DNA of 64,000 nucleotides from Rufibacter sp. LB8 (GCF_014876185.1 NZ_JADALJ010000001.1:2275501-2339500); one strand, 5' to 3'. Positions 8,850-17,253 are shown, counted from the first letter of the stretch. Notes: a model not told the origin generated them from the letters alone. Translations and numbers: made by a program.

Positions 8850-10232
8850 TTACCTTACAATTACCCGTCGGTTAAAGGTTTTGCCTTTGGTACTAACCAA
8901 AACACTGTACACCCCAGGTGTTAATCCCTCCAAGTTGAGATGTAATTCTTTTTTGCCCCCTTTACGGCTTAGTACTTTTACCCCCAAATTATTAATCAAG
9001 GAAACAGACTCTATAGTTTCTTGAGCTTGGATCCGAAGATTATGAGTGGCGGGGTTGGGGGATAAAACAATGCCGTTGGCTGCATCCTCCTCTCTAAGGC
9101 TAGTGACCGTGGAAGGTAGACCATAGCGCATCACAGTAATCCTACCCAGTTCGGTTTCATCACTATAAGCAATGTAAGGTTCCCCTGTTAAAGGATTAAG
9201 TGCTAAATAGGTATAAATAGCCTCGCCCGCGGAGAAAGCAGGGGTCCCTACAGTTTCCCAGCGGGTGCCGCTAAACCGCATTACAGAAGTTTTCCTTTGT
9301 AAATTCTCATCGGCGAAGCCTATCACTAGTTTGCCGGTAAAGTCTAGGGCTAAAGAAAGGAATCGGGCCGCGCCTGCTGTGAATGCCCTTTGTCCAAAGT
9401 ACTCCCACCCTGTTCCATTAAATTTCATGACCGACGCCTTTCCATCTCTATCACCATCCCTGAAAGCAACAAAGGGTATACCAGCATCCGTAATTACTAA
9501 CTGAGGGGCATAGGTAAAAGCCCCGAAAGGACCCGGCCCCACGTTTACCCATTCAGTGCCGTTGAATCTCATTACAGTCGTCCAGTTGTCAGTCCTGCCA
9601 TCCCTGAAAGCGATATAAGGCGTATTTTGCGGCCCGATAACTATGTTAGTTTCAAATGCCTGTCCAGGTGAGAAAGCTTCCTTCCCCACTACTTCCCAGG
9701 ATGTGCCGTTGAACTTCATGACTGAGGCCCTATATCCCAAAGTATTGTCCTGAAAGGCTATATAGGGGACTTCGTTTGAATCAAAGGCCAAGGATATATG
9801 ATTAACGGCACCGGCCGAAATTCTTTCACCCCCTACATTAACCCATTCGGAGCCATTGAACTTCATGACTGAAGCGCCGAAACGGCCCCTAAAACTAACA
9901 TATGGGGTGCCTGAGGGGCTTAGCACTATTTTAAAGCCATATGACGGTCCGACCATAAACCCTCTTGTACCCACCAAGACCCAGTTACTACCGTTGAATT
10001 TCATTACCGTCGCATCGTTCGAAAGGTTAATGTTGTCTATGAAAGCCACATAAGGCGTACCATCCCGCCCTATAGCCATGGAAACATCTTCACCTATCGG
10101 ACGATTAGAAAAACCCGGCTGTCCTACTGTTCGCCAAGCATTGGTTGTTTGCCCTGTAGCAAGATTGGGCAAGAATCCAGTTTGGAATATTAGAATTAAT
10201 AGCAGAATTAAATTATTTGTAGATTTTCTCAT
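8850..10232 (-). CDS. Secreted repeat protein with type IX secretion sorting domain
   Basis: The 460-residue product starts with a signal peptide (LILLLILIFQTGFLPNLATGQ). It then carries about seven copies of a roughly 50-residue unit containing PYVAF-x-D and VMKFNG-x-x-W-x-x-VG, as expected for a beta-propeller. The C-terminus (about 385-460: LSPNPATHNLRI, NNLGVKVLS, LEGLTPGVYSVLV, ending RRVIVR) is a Por/T9SS type A sorting domain, which sends proteins across the outer membrane and onto the surface. Ligand and function of the propeller are unknown. It is monocistronic, convergent with the gene at 7498. Confidence 0.85.
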   Translation of the reverse strand: MRKSTNNLILLLILIFQTGFLPNLATGQTTNAWRTVGQPGFSNRPIGEDVSMAIGRDGTPYVAFIDNINLSNDATVMKFNGSNWVLVGTRGFMVGPSYGFKIVLSPSGTPYVSFRGRFGASVMKFNGSEWVNVGGERISAGAVNHISLAFDSNEVPYIAFQDNTLGYRASVMKFNGTSWEVVGKEAFSPGQAFETNIVIGPQNTPYIAFRDGRTDNWTTVMRFNGTEWVNVGPGPFGAFTYAPQLVITDAGIPFVAFRDGDRDGKASVMKFNGTGWEYFGQRAFTAGAARFLSLALDFTGKLVIGFADENLQRKTSVMRFSGTRWETVGTPAFSAGEAIYTYLALNPLTGEPYIAYSDETELGRITVMRYGLPSTVTSLREEDAANGIVLSPNPATHNLRIQAQETIESVSLINNLGVKVLSRKGGKKELHLNLEGLTPGVYSVLVSTKGKTFNRRVIVR

Positions 10233-10553
10233 TAGATCTTATTAAATACAGGCTGCTGAAATATTTGAAAATTATACTTGATACTGAAAAACAAATTGCT
10301 CCCCCTGAACAAAACCCTATTATGAAAGGTGCATTATTCTTTCGTAACAACTTAAAATTAGATACTTTCCTGAGAATAAAAAAAATCCTACCTCTGGTGC
10401 TGCCATGGTATTCAGTTACCTACTCATTGGGTCCAATCACTCCAAATCCTAAAAGTCACCAGAAAATACTTCCTTAAAATTAGTGCTTTCTGGCTCTAAA
10501 GACATTATATAAAAAGGAAACAGCAATCAACAAGTAGCAATCAACAATTCCCC
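10233..10553. other. Divergent spacer without a recognisable gene
   Basis: AT-rich region between the divergent secreted-protein gene and pth. A 70-codon open frame at 10265-10477 has no family likeness and no start-site support. The pth -7 element lies at its right end. Confidence 0.5.
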
Positions 10554-10561
10554 TACCTTTG
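10554..10561 (+). promoter_or_regulatory. -7 element of pth
   Basis: TACCTTTG matches TAnnTTTG. It ends only 4 bases before an upstream in-frame ATG (10566), so transcription would begin at or past that ATG, favouring a later start codon. Confidence 0.6.
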
Positions 10562-10637
10562 CCCCATGTTCAAACGTTTAATGAGCTTCTTCACCGGCAA
10601 CAAGGAAACGGTACCGGTAGAGGACACTTCTCTTGAT

Positions 10638-11198
10638 ATGAAATATTTACTGGTGGGCCTGGGCAACATTGGGCCGGAATATGCGGAGACGCGGCACAAC
10701 ATAGGCTTTATGGTGCTGGATTACCTGGCCAAAAAGCACGAGGTTTCCTTTGACACCGGGCGCCATTCCTTCGTTACAGAATTTAAGCACAAAGGCAAGC
10801 ACTTCACGCTGGTAAAACCCACCACCTTCATGAATCTGAGCGGCAAGGCCGTGGCGCACTGGCTGAGCTCCCTCAAGATTCCGGCGGAGCAGATGCTGGT
10901 GATTACTGATGACCTGGCTTTGCCTTACGGAAAACTCAGGATGCGGGCGAAGGGCAGCGCGGGCGGGCACAACGGCCTCAAACACATTGAACAGACGCTG
11001 GGCAACAATGAATACCCAAGGCTTCGGTTTGGCGTGGACTCACAATTTTCTAAGGGCCGACAAGTAGATTATGTTTTGAGTCCGTTCTCAGAAGACGAAA
11101 AAATTGACCTGAGCACGCACATTGAGAAAGCCGCCGAAATGTGCCTTTCGTTTGGGGCTAATGGCCTGGAGCGCACCATGAACTTCTTCAACAAATAA
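10638..11198 (+). CDS. pth: Peptidyl-tRNA hydrolase
   Basis: Cleaves peptidyl-tRNA released by stalled ribosomes, freeing tRNA for reuse. Starting at ATG 10638 (MKYLLVGLGN) gives 186 residues, the normal length. It places N10, H20 (TRHNIGF) and the GHNGL asparagine (about N112) at the positions known from E. coli Pth; the acidic pair ITDD is near 91-92. The frame stays open to ATG 10566, adding 24 residues unlike the family, but the promoter -7 element abuts that codon. An intermediate ATG at 10581 cannot be excluded. The stop is followed by a diverged family A palindrome. Confidence 0.93.
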   Translation: MKYLLVGLGNIGPEYAETRHNIGFMVLDYLAKKHEVSFDTGRHSFVTEFKHKGKHFTLVKPTTFMNLSGKAVAHWLSSLKIPAEQMLVITDDLALPYGKLRMRAKGSAGGHNGLKHIEQTLGNNEYPRLRFGVDSQFSKGRQVDYVLSPFSEDEKIDLSTHIEKAAEMCLSFGANGLERTMNFFNK

Positions 11199-11202
11199 CC
11201 AA

Positions 11203-11243
11203 GGCTGTTTTAGGCTCCGTTTAGCATTTAGAGCCCGAAAACG
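11203..11243. repeat. Family A palindrome (diverged) after pth
   Basis: GGCTGTTTTAGGCTC and GAGCCCGAAAACGC; 4 bases after the pth stop. Confidence 0.55.
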
Positions 11244-11308
11244 CTTTTCGCCCGCCTATTCTCCACCAAAGGTCAGAATCGGGTCGCCGTCGCTTTTCCC
11301 TTCGCAGC

Positions 11309-12523
11309 ATGAACAAGATCTTCAAGTTGTACGCCAATGCGTTTGGCGGCCTCTCGGTAGAGGCTTGGTTGCTGGCGGGCGTCATGTTCATCAATAGAAG
11401 CGGGGCCATGGTGGTGCCGTTCCTGAGCGTGTACCTCACTGAGTCCATGGGCTTCAGCCTGAAACAGGCGGGTCTGCTCCTGAGCATCTTTGGGGCAGGC
11501 TCTGTGTGCGGCACGTTTCTGGGCGGCTGGCTCACCGACAAGATTGGGCATTTCAAGGTGCAGTTCTTCAGTCTGGTGCTGGGCGGAAGTTGGTTTTTTG
11601 TGATGGTGCAGCTGCAGCAGTTCCATTGGTTTGCGGCCGGCATTTTCGTGCTCAGTCTGCTCACTGAAAGCCTTCGGCCCGCCAACGCAGCCTCTGTGAG
11701 TTCCTACGCCCGGCCGGAGAACGTGACGCGCGCCTTCTCACTGAACAGACTGGCCATTAACCTGGGTTTTTCCATTGGGCCGGCCTTGGGCGGCGTGCTG
11801 GCCACGGTGTCTTACCAATGGCTTTTCATGGCAGACGGTTTCACTTGCCTAGCTGCCGGGGCCATTTTCTACTTCTATTTCCGGCACCGGCAGGGTCACC
11901 AACCCGTCTCGGTAGCCGCCATTTCTGCCCCAGAAAACCAGGCGCAAGGCCCGGCCCTTCGTTCCCCCTACCGCGATGTGCTTTTTCTGGTGTTCACGGT
12001 GCTGTGCTGTTTTTTTGCCGTGGCTTTTTTCCAGTTTTTCTCCACCATGCCACTCTACTACAGAAAGGTGTACCAACTCTCTGAACTGCAGATTGGCGGT
12101 TTGCTGGCCTTTAACGGGCTGCTGGTGTTTCTGCTGGAGATGATCATTGTGTACTTGATCGCTGACAAATTTGCGGTCTGGAAGATGATTGTGGCCGGCT
12201 TGCTCTTGCTGGCGGCTGGTTTCGCCATTCTTAACCTGTTCCACGGGTTCGGCATTCTGCTGCTGTCGGTGCTCTTGATGAGTTTGTCTGAGATGCTGGC
12301 CATGCCGTTCATGAGCACGCTCACCGTGCAGCGCTCCGGCCCGCAGAACCGCGGGGCGTACATGGGGCTGTACAGTCTGTCTTACTCGGTGGCGCACATT
12401 CTGGGTCCGTTCCTGGGCACCACCACTATTGCTGCGTTGGGGTTTGGTGCCCTGTGGTGGGGCGGTGCCGCGCTCTGCCTGGTGACGGCGCTGGGCTTTT
12501 ACCTGGTGGTGCGTCGGTTTTGA
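11309..12523 (+). CDS. MFS transporter (multidrug/sugar-type permease)
   Basis: The 404-residue protein has about 12 hydrophobic helices in two halves joined by a polar loop near 195-215 (RHRQGHQPVS..ENQAQGP). The loop between helices 2 and 3 reads GGWLTDKIGHFK, the MFS motif A (G-x-L-x-D-x-x-G-x-x). The fold and FLSVYLTESMGFSLKQAG start resemble drug-efflux or YdjE/MdtH-like permeases. Substrate cannot be told. A family A palindrome begins 4 bases after the stop, and the RAYT gene follows, so no operon is suggested. Confidence 0.85.
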   Translation: MNKIFKLYANAFGGLSVEAWLLAGVMFINRSGAMVVPFLSVYLTESMGFSLKQAGLLLSIFGAGSVCGTFLGGWLTDKIGHFKVQFFSLVLGGSWFFVMVQLQQFHWFAAGIFVLSLLTESLRPANAASVSSYARPENVTRAFSLNRLAINLGFSIGPALGGVLATVSYQWLFMADGFTCLAAGAIFYFYFRHRQGHQPVSVAAISAPENQAQGPALRSPYRDVLFLVFTVLCCFFAVAFFQFFSTMPLYYRKVYQLSELQIGGLLAFNGLLVFLLEMIIVYLIADKFAVWKMIVAGLLLLAAGFAILNLFHGFGILLLSVLLMSLSEMLAMPFMSTLTVQRSGPQNRGAYMGLYSLSYSVAHILGPFLGTTTIAALGFGALWWGGAALCLVTALGFYLVVRRF

Positions 12524-12527
12524 TTTT

Positions 12528-12567
12528 CCGTTTTCGGGCTCGTTTTCAGAAATGAGGCCGAAAACGG
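12528..12567. repeat. Family A palindrome after the MFS gene
   Basis: CCGTTTTCGGGCTCGTTT-tcag-AAATGAGGCCGAAAACGG, two stem mismatches. Confidence 0.85.
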
Positions 12568-12576
12568 GACTGATTC

Positions 12577-12606
12577 TGTAGAGACGCAATACCTTGCGTC
12601 TCACGC
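12577..12606 (+). repeat. Family B REP, upstream outer copy
   Basis: GTAGAGACGCAATACC then TTGCGTCTCACGC; direct orientation, paired with the inverted copy at 12662-12691. Confidence 0.85.
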
Positions 12607-12661
12607 GTTGCTGAAAATTTTCTAATTTCTTTCGTTTGCTGAAATACGTATAATCTGGCAT

Positions 12662-12691
12662 GCGTGAGACGCAAGGTATTGCGTCTCTACA
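12662..12691 (-). repeat. Family B REP, upstream inner inverted copy
   Basis: Perfect inverse of 12577-12606; an upstream GTG-started reading of the transposase would be encoded by this REP. Confidence 0.85.
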
Positions 12692-12705
12692 AGAGAAATG
12701 ATGGC

Positions 12706-13272
12706 ATGGACAAATTCAGGGATACCTACAAAATACCCTCAGCGCGTCTCCAGCAATGGGACTATGGCTCTCCCGGTCTTTATTTCATTACTATCTGCAC
12801 CCAAAACCGGGAACACTTCTTTGGCGAGGTAATCGTGCCTTCCCCAGATAGCAGCGCTTTATCCCTTGATCTACCTGCTGCTCAGTTTATGAAATACACG
12901 CCCATCGGCGAATTAGTGCACCGCTATTGGCAGCAGATTCCTCAATTTTCGCCTTATGTGGAAGTAGATGCGTTCATTATCATGCCCAACCACCTTCATG
13001 GTATTCTGTTTTTGAACAAACCTAATTACCAGCAATGGCAGCCTAACACTTTTGGTCCGCAATCACAGAATTTGGCGTCTGTGATTAGAGGATTTAAAGC
13101 CGCTGTGAAAAAATATGCCACTACCTATCAAATTCCTTTTGCCTGGCAAAGCAGATTTTATGACCGTGTCATTCGTTCAGAAAAGGAATTACAACACATA
13201 AGAGCCTATATTTACGACAACCCTCTAAAATGGGAAGCAGAGAAAAATAATCCAGAAAACCTGTGGATGTGA
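12706..13272 (+). CDS. REP-associated tyrosine transposase (RAYT)
   Basis: IS200/IS605-related Y1 single-strand transposase of the chromosomal RAYT type. YFITICTQNREHFFGE is the first strand of the Y1 fold. PNHLHGILF carries the HUH metal site (H-L-H). RFYDRVIRSEKELQHIRAYIYDNPLKW is the C-terminal helix with the candidate catalytic tyrosine in RAYIYDNP. The frame is open from GTG 12664, but those 14 codons come from the REP hairpin, so ATG 12706 is preferred (189 residues). Two inverted REP pairs flank it, a BIME-like arrangement. RAYTs act on hairpins with a GTAG/GGAG foot, and the flanking REPs have GTAG. Confidence 0.9.
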   Translation: MDKFRDTYKIPSARLQQWDYGSPGLYFITICTQNREHFFGEVIVPSPDSSALSLDLPAAQFMKYTPIGELVHRYWQQIPQFSPYVEVDAFIIMPNHLHGILFLNKPNYQQWQPNTFGPQSQNLASVIRGFKAAVKKYATTYQIPFAWQSRFYDRVIRSEKELQHIRAYIYDNPLKWEAEKNNPENLWM

Positions 13273-13281
13273 TTTTCCCTT

Positions 13282-13311
13282 TGTAGAGACGCAATACCTT
13301 GCGTCTCACGC
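13282..13311 (+). repeat. Family B REP, downstream copy
   Basis: GTAGAGACGCAATACC then TTGCGTCTCACGC, about 10 bases after the transposase stop. Confidence 0.85.
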
Positions 13312-13324
13312 ATTGCTGGTTTTT

Positions 13325-13380
13325 ATCTGCACGAATTGGAATTTCTGGATCTGCACGAATGGGAATTTCTGGATCTGCAC
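13325..13380 (+). repeat. 24-bp tandem repeat (2.3 units)
   Basis: ATCTGCACGAAT-(T/G)-GGAATTTCTGG twice with one difference, then ATCTGCAC; sits between the two downstream REPs. Confidence 0.8.
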
Positions 13381-13410
13381 GCGTGAGACGCAAGGTATTG
13401 CGTCTCTACA
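13381..13410 (-). repeat. Family B REP, downstream inverted copy
   Basis: Inverse of 13282-13311, closing the second inverted pair around the RAYT gene. Confidence 0.85.
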
Positions 13411-13447
13411 TTTCTGATACTTGCCGCTTTTTAGATAAAAATAACTT

Positions 13448-14611
13448 ATGAAACACTTCCTCCTAATTTTGTTTTGCCTAACCCTGGCTAGCTGTACATC
13501 CGTTAAACAGGGCATAATGAAAAACGAGATGCTAGTGTACGTGGGCACTTACGCCAAAGCAGACGCCGAAAGTATTTTTGCCTACCACCTGAATGAGGAA
13601 ACCGGCCAGTTGACCAAGGCCTTCGGGGTGAAGGGCGGGGAGAACCCTTCTTTTCTGGCCCTTTCTGAGGACCGGAAGCACCTCTATGCCGTGAATGAAA
13701 CCACCGAGTTCCAGGGCCAGAAAACCGGCGCGGTGCGTGTGTTCTCTATTGACCAGAAAACCGGCAACCTCACCTTCCTGAACCAACAGCTCAGCCTGGG
13801 TGGCGCTCCGTGTTACATCAGTCTAGATTCAAGAAACAACTTGGCGTTGGTGGCCAATTATGTAGGCGGCAACGTGACGGCTTATCCGGTGAATGGCGGT
13901 GAGCTAGCCAATTCACTAGGTGCTCAGCAGCACAAAGGCTCCGGTCCTAAAAAACAGCAAGAAGGTCCGCACGCGCACTGCATTATTCCAGACCCGGCCC
14001 ACAAGTTTGCGCTGGCCGTGGATTTGGGCATTGACCAGGTGGTGGCCTATGAAATTCTTCCGGAAATGGGCGAATTGCGGCGCCAGCCCACCCCTGCCTT
14101 TGAGACGCCCAAAGGCGCCGGGCCCCGGCATTTGACCTTTCACCCCAACGGAAAACTGGCCTTCCTGATCAATGAACTGAACTCCACGCTGGTTTCGCTT
14201 TCTTATAACCCTACCAAAGGCACCTTCACAGAAAACCAAACCGTCTCTACATTGCCTTCAGATTTTAAAGGAGAAAGCTTCTGCGCCGATGTGCATGTCT
14301 CCAAAGACGGGCGTTTTGTGTACGGCTCCAACCGCGGCCACAACAGCCTGGTGGTGTTCAAAATAGACGAGGCCACCGGAAAAATGACCTTGGTGCAGCA
14401 TGTGTCTGTGGAAGGCAACTGGCCGAGGAACTTCGGGTTTAGCCCCAGCGGCAAAGCGCTGTTGGTAGCCAACCAACGTTCCGGTACCATCACCACGTTC
14501 AAGGTAGACACCAAAACCGGTAAGCTGACTTACACTGGCAACTCCCTGGAAGTGCCCTCGCCGGTGTTTGTGCAGGTGGTGCCCGCCTTCCCAGAAACAC
14601 CTAAGTTATAA
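13448..14611 (+). CDS. Lactonase-family seven-bladed propeller lipoprotein
   Basis: The 387-residue protein begins MKHFLLILFCLTLASC, a lipoprotein signal with lipobox LASC, so it is probably anchored in the envelope. The rest matches the 6-phosphogluconolactonase/YkgB-like lactonase family: MLVYVGTYAKADAESIFAYHLNEETG at the start, NPSFLALSEDRKHLYAVNE, GSGPKKQQEGPHAHCIIPDP with the conserved H-x-H, GAGPRHLTFHPNG, and WPRNFGFSPSGKALLVANQ. Such proteins hydrolyse lactones, but an exported form in Bacteroidota has no settled substrate. A family A palindrome starts 1 base after the stop. Confidence 0.87.
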   Translation: MKHFLLILFCLTLASCTSVKQGIMKNEMLVYVGTYAKADAESIFAYHLNEETGQLTKAFGVKGGENPSFLALSEDRKHLYAVNETTEFQGQKTGAVRVFSIDQKTGNLTFLNQQLSLGGAPCYISLDSRNNLALVANYVGGNVTAYPVNGGELANSLGAQQHKGSGPKKQQEGPHAHCIIPDPAHKFALAVDLGIDQVVAYEILPEMGELRRQPTPAFETPKGAGPRHLTFHPNGKLAFLINELNSTLVSLSYNPTKGTFTENQTVSTLPSDFKGESFCADVHVSKDGRFVYGSNRGHNSLVVFKIDEATGKMTLVQHVSVEGNWPRNFGFSPSGKALLVANQRSGTITTFKVDTKTGKLTYTGNSLEVPSPVFVQVVPAFPETPKL

Positions 14612-14612
14612 G

Positions 14613-14652
14613 TGCGTTTTCGGGCTCAAATTTGGAAATGAAGGCGAAAACA
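14613..14652. repeat. Family A palindrome (diverged) after the lactonase
   Basis: GTGCGTTTTCGGGCTCAAAT and GAAGGCGAAAACAGG, directly at the stop codon. Confidence 0.6.
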
Positions 14653-14697
14653 GGAGCTAAACTTCAGGCGAAAAGGAAAAAAACTCAGCATGAGTCA

Positions 14698-14728
14698 TCA
14701 TCCCCCTCCCCCCTTCAAAGGGGGACGA
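14698..14728. repeat. CCCCCTTCAAAGGGGG repeat
   Basis: TCATCCCCCTCCCCCC then TTCAAAGGGGGACG. Related copies are at 19766-19797, 19998-20028 and 40211-40240. Confidence 0.6.
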
Positions 14729-14746
14729 AATGCGTAGTAATCAATT

Positions 14747-14787
14747 CCCGTTTTCGACTCCATTTTTGGAAATGAGCCCGAAAACGG
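14747..14787. repeat. Family A palindrome before the PhyH-like gene
   Basis: CCCGTTTTCGACTCCATTT and GAAATGAGCCCGAAAACGG, some mismatches. Confidence 0.75.
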
Positions 14788-14824
14788 CAAAAAGTAGCTA
14801 ACTTAGTTCTTCTACTTTTACCAC

Positions 14825-15829
14825 ATGAAGTTTTTCCAGAAATATACCGGCCTGCTGCGCACGTTCAAAGCGGTGTACGTGCTCAACAACCTGCTGCACC
14901 TCAAACAACTCAAACACAATCGCCCGCTGTATAAGAAATTCGGGCTGAAGAAACCGGTGTATGCTTCTGTGTCCAGCGTTGACTTTGAGAAACTTCCGCC
15001 GCAGCCAGGGCCATGGTTAGATGCGCCAGACGCAACTTTTAAACTGCAGAAAACTCAAGAATTAGACACATTTCCAGCCGAAATAAAAGAGCAGATTTTA
15101 CAGTGGCCCACCAACGGCTACCTCATTCTGGATAAGTTTTTTGACCATAAAACCGTTGATTTGGTGAACCAGGAAATTGATTTGCTGCTGGAGCAGAAAC
15201 AGGTGGATTTCAACTACACCAACCGCAAAATCATGTTCGCGTTCAGGCAGTCTGCGGCCATAAAACAGGTGGTGTACACGCCGCAATTGCTGCAGATCCT
15301 CAACTTTCTCATGGGCAAAAAGGTGGTGCCGTTCCAGACCATCAACTTTCTCAAAGGCAGCGAGCAGAAGGCGCACTCAGATTCCATTCACATGACCACC
15401 TATCCGCTGGGCTATCTGGTGGCCGTCTGGATTGCCCTGGAAGACATCACCCCACAGAACGGACCGCTCTTTTATTACCCCGGCAGCCACCAACTTCCCT
15501 ACGTGCTCAACCCTAATTTTGACCACGGCGGCACCGCCCACCGCATCGGCGACAACGCCTACGCCGGCTATGAGAAACGTGTGCAGGAAGTGGTGAATGA
15601 AAACAATCTGGAGCAACAGATTTTCTACGCTAAGAAAGGCGATGTCTTTGTCTGGCATGCCAACCTGCTGCACGGCGGCCTGCCCATTCTCAACCCGCAG
15701 GCCACCCGCAAAAGCATGGTGATCCATTACTTCTGCCAAGACGTGGTCTGTTACCATGAAATCACCCAGCGCCTCGCCCTACTTCCCGAAGAACTACAGC
15801 ACAGTTTCAGTTTGCGCGATGATGATTAA
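14825..15829 (+). CDS. Phytanoyl-CoA dioxygenase (PhyH) family protein
   Basis: An Fe(II)/2-oxoglutarate-dependent oxygenase-like protein of 334 residues. The iron facial triad is visible as HSDSIHM (H-x-D, about 179-181) and a distal histidine in WHANLLHGG (about 279-285). The conserved GPLFYYPGSHQLPY loop lies between and RKSMVIHYF carries the Arg for 2-oxoglutarate. Residues 100-130 (WPTNGYLILDKFFD) match the start of the fold. Substrates vary widely in this family and none is suggested here. It is a single-gene unit, with a terminator 60 bases after the stop. Confidence 0.85.
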   Translation: MKFFQKYTGLLRTFKAVYVLNNLLHLKQLKHNRPLYKKFGLKKPVYASVSSVDFEKLPPQPGPWLDAPDATFKLQKTQELDTFPAEIKEQILQWPTNGYLILDKFFDHKTVDLVNQEIDLLLEQKQVDFNYTNRKIMFAFRQSAAIKQVVYTPQLLQILNFLMGKKVVPFQTINFLKGSEQKAHSDSIHMTTYPLGYLVAVWIALEDITPQNGPLFYYPGSHQLPYVLNPNFDHGGTAHRIGDNAYAGYEKRVQEVVNENNLEQQIFYAKKGDVFVWHANLLHGGLPILNPQATRKSMVIHYFCQDVVCYHEITQRLALLPEELQHSFSLRDDD

Positions 15830-15888
15830 GGTGGTTGATTTTAGTGATTAGTATTTAGGCTGAAAGTTCTTTCTTGACAGAAAGCAGA

Positions 15889-15926
15889 AATGCCTCGCAG
15901 ATAATCTCTGTGAGGCATTTTGTTTT
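15889..15926 (+). terminator. Rho-independent terminator after the PhyH-like gene
   Basis: AATGCCTCGCAGA and TCTGTGAGGCATT pair, followed by TTGTTTTT. Confidence 0.75.
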
Positions 15927-15970
15927 TCCGTTTTCGGGCTCAATTATAGAAATGAGCCCGAAAACGGAAA
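15926..15970. repeat. Family A palindrome
   Basis: TTTCCGTTTTCGGGCTCA and TGAGCCCGAAAACGGAAA, fully paired outer arms; between convergent genes. Confidence 0.85.
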
Positions 15971-15997
15971 CTTCTCTTCCCTACTTGAGAATTTATT

Positions 15998-17125
15998 CTA
16001 TCTGGACAATGGCTGTTTGGGCAGGAAAACACTGTTCGCCCACGTTAACATTCTTCTTTCCACCAGCACATGAAAAAACCAGCCAACTAAGACAGAAAGC
16101 AGGGTGGCCAGTAGCACAAACCAATCTAAAAAGGGCAGTTCAAATTTGTTCCAAAAAACCGTTAAGGCTTTGATAGGAAACGTGTGCATGAGGTAAATTG
16201 AAAATGAGGCGTCACCTAGGGCAAGCAGGAATCTGGGTACGGTGATTACCTGGCTGGTTTCCAGGAACACACAACCTGCTACCACAAAAGCACTGGGTAA
16301 GCCCCAGAGCAAAGCCCGCATAAAAGCGCCTTCGCCAGAGAGCGTGGCTGCCAGAAAGCCCATGTGTTCATACCCAACCAGTAAAGTGGCCAGAAAGCCC
16401 ACCGCGCCCACCAGCACCAGTCTTTTTGGAAATAACCCAGATGTAAAGCCTTTTTGCTGGCTTGTTTTAAGGTACAACAACCCAATCACGGTGCCATACA
16501 CAAACTCGTACAACATGGGGTTAGTGGCAAAAACCAACCAGGATTCTGGGGAGGGAAACCACCATCCGGCGCTAATGGCAAGCAGCAGGAGCAGAATAAC
16601 CCACAGCATGTAATGGCGCGATTTTGAAAAAAGCAGTAAGGCGGTCAGTAAATAGAAAAGAAGTTCGAACGAAAGCGTCCAGCCCACGGCCAACACCGGC
16701 ATAATGAACCGCTCTTCATCAAAGAAAGGGAAAAACAACAGGCTCTTCCAGACTTCTACCCCGGCCACCGGTTGCTTCAAGGCCCATTGTGATACCAGCA
16801 CCAGACCCGTGACCAACCAATACAGCGGCACAATCCTAAGCAATCGTTTCAAAAAGAATTCCCCGCCGGCTCCCCGCTGCAAATACCGCCTGGAGGTGTA
16901 GACAATGATGAACCCACTGATCACAAAGAACAGGTCAACCCCCACGGCCCCGAAGGTTTTCAAATGCACAAAACCCTCTTGCCAAGAGTGGTTGGAAGAG
17001 TCTAGGTACAGCGTTTGTGCCTCTATGGCATGGAAATGAACCACCAGTACCACGGCAACGCCCCGCAATACCTGAAGAAGCAAGAATTTAACCGCCGGGA
17101 CCTGCTCAGAAATAGTCTGGTTCAT
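15998..17125 (-). CDS. Acyltransferase 3 family (OafA/YrhL-like) membrane protein
   Basis: An integral membrane O-acyltransferase of 375 residues that moves acyl groups, usually acetyl, onto sugars or other envelope molecules. The N-terminus LQVLRGVAVVLVVHFHAIE holds the conserved R-G and the catalytic histidine (VVHFHA). GVDLFFVISGFIIVY is the family's second signature and LLRIVPLYW the third. About ten hydrophobic helices follow. ATG 17125 (MNQTIS) is chosen because the 52 upstream codons read through repeat sequence. Upstream lies a family A palindrome (17175-17220). Target molecule unknown. Confidence 0.87.
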   Translation of the reverse strand: MNQTISEQVPAVKFLLLQVLRGVAVVLVVHFHAIEAQTLYLDSSNHSWQEGFVHLKTFGAVGVDLFFVISGFIIVYTSRRYLQRGAGGEFFLKRLLRIVPLYWLVTGLVLVSQWALKQPVAGVEVWKSLLFFPFFDEERFIMPVLAVGWTLSFELLFYLLTALLLFSKSRHYMLWVILLLLLAISAGWWFPSPESWLVFATNPMLYEFVYGTVIGLLYLKTSQQKGFTSGLFPKRLVLVGAVGFLATLLVGYEHMGFLAATLSGEGAFMRALLWGLPSAFVVAGCVFLETSQVITVPRFLLALGDASFSIYLMHTFPIKALTVFWNKFELPFLDWFVLLATLLSVLVGWFFHVLVERRMLTWANSVFLPKQPLSR

Positions 17126-17174
17126 ACAATCGGCTGGCTTTTCTCTTTTATGGATTGCTTTCTTGAATTGAAAA

Positions 17175-17220
17175 TTCCTGTTTTGGGGCTCATTTCTGAA
17201 AACGAGCCCCAAAACAGGAA
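17175..17220. repeat. Family A palindrome, GGGG variant
   Basis: TTCCTGTTTTGGGGCTC and GAGCCCCAAAACAGGAA: both the core (CGGG to GGGG) and outer arm (CCG to CCTG) changed with matching changes opposite. Confidence 0.85.
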
Positions 17221-17253
17221 AGCCTGGATTACTAATTCGAACTCCACACACTT

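Noticed and set aside
10265-10477. 70-codon plus-strand frame before pth
   Set aside because: No family resemblance, biased composition, and no promoter or ribosome-binding support.
12664-12705. GTG-started extension of the RAYT gene
   Set aside because: Those 14 codons are the REP hairpin read through; no family likeness and ATG 12706 gives the normal N-terminus.
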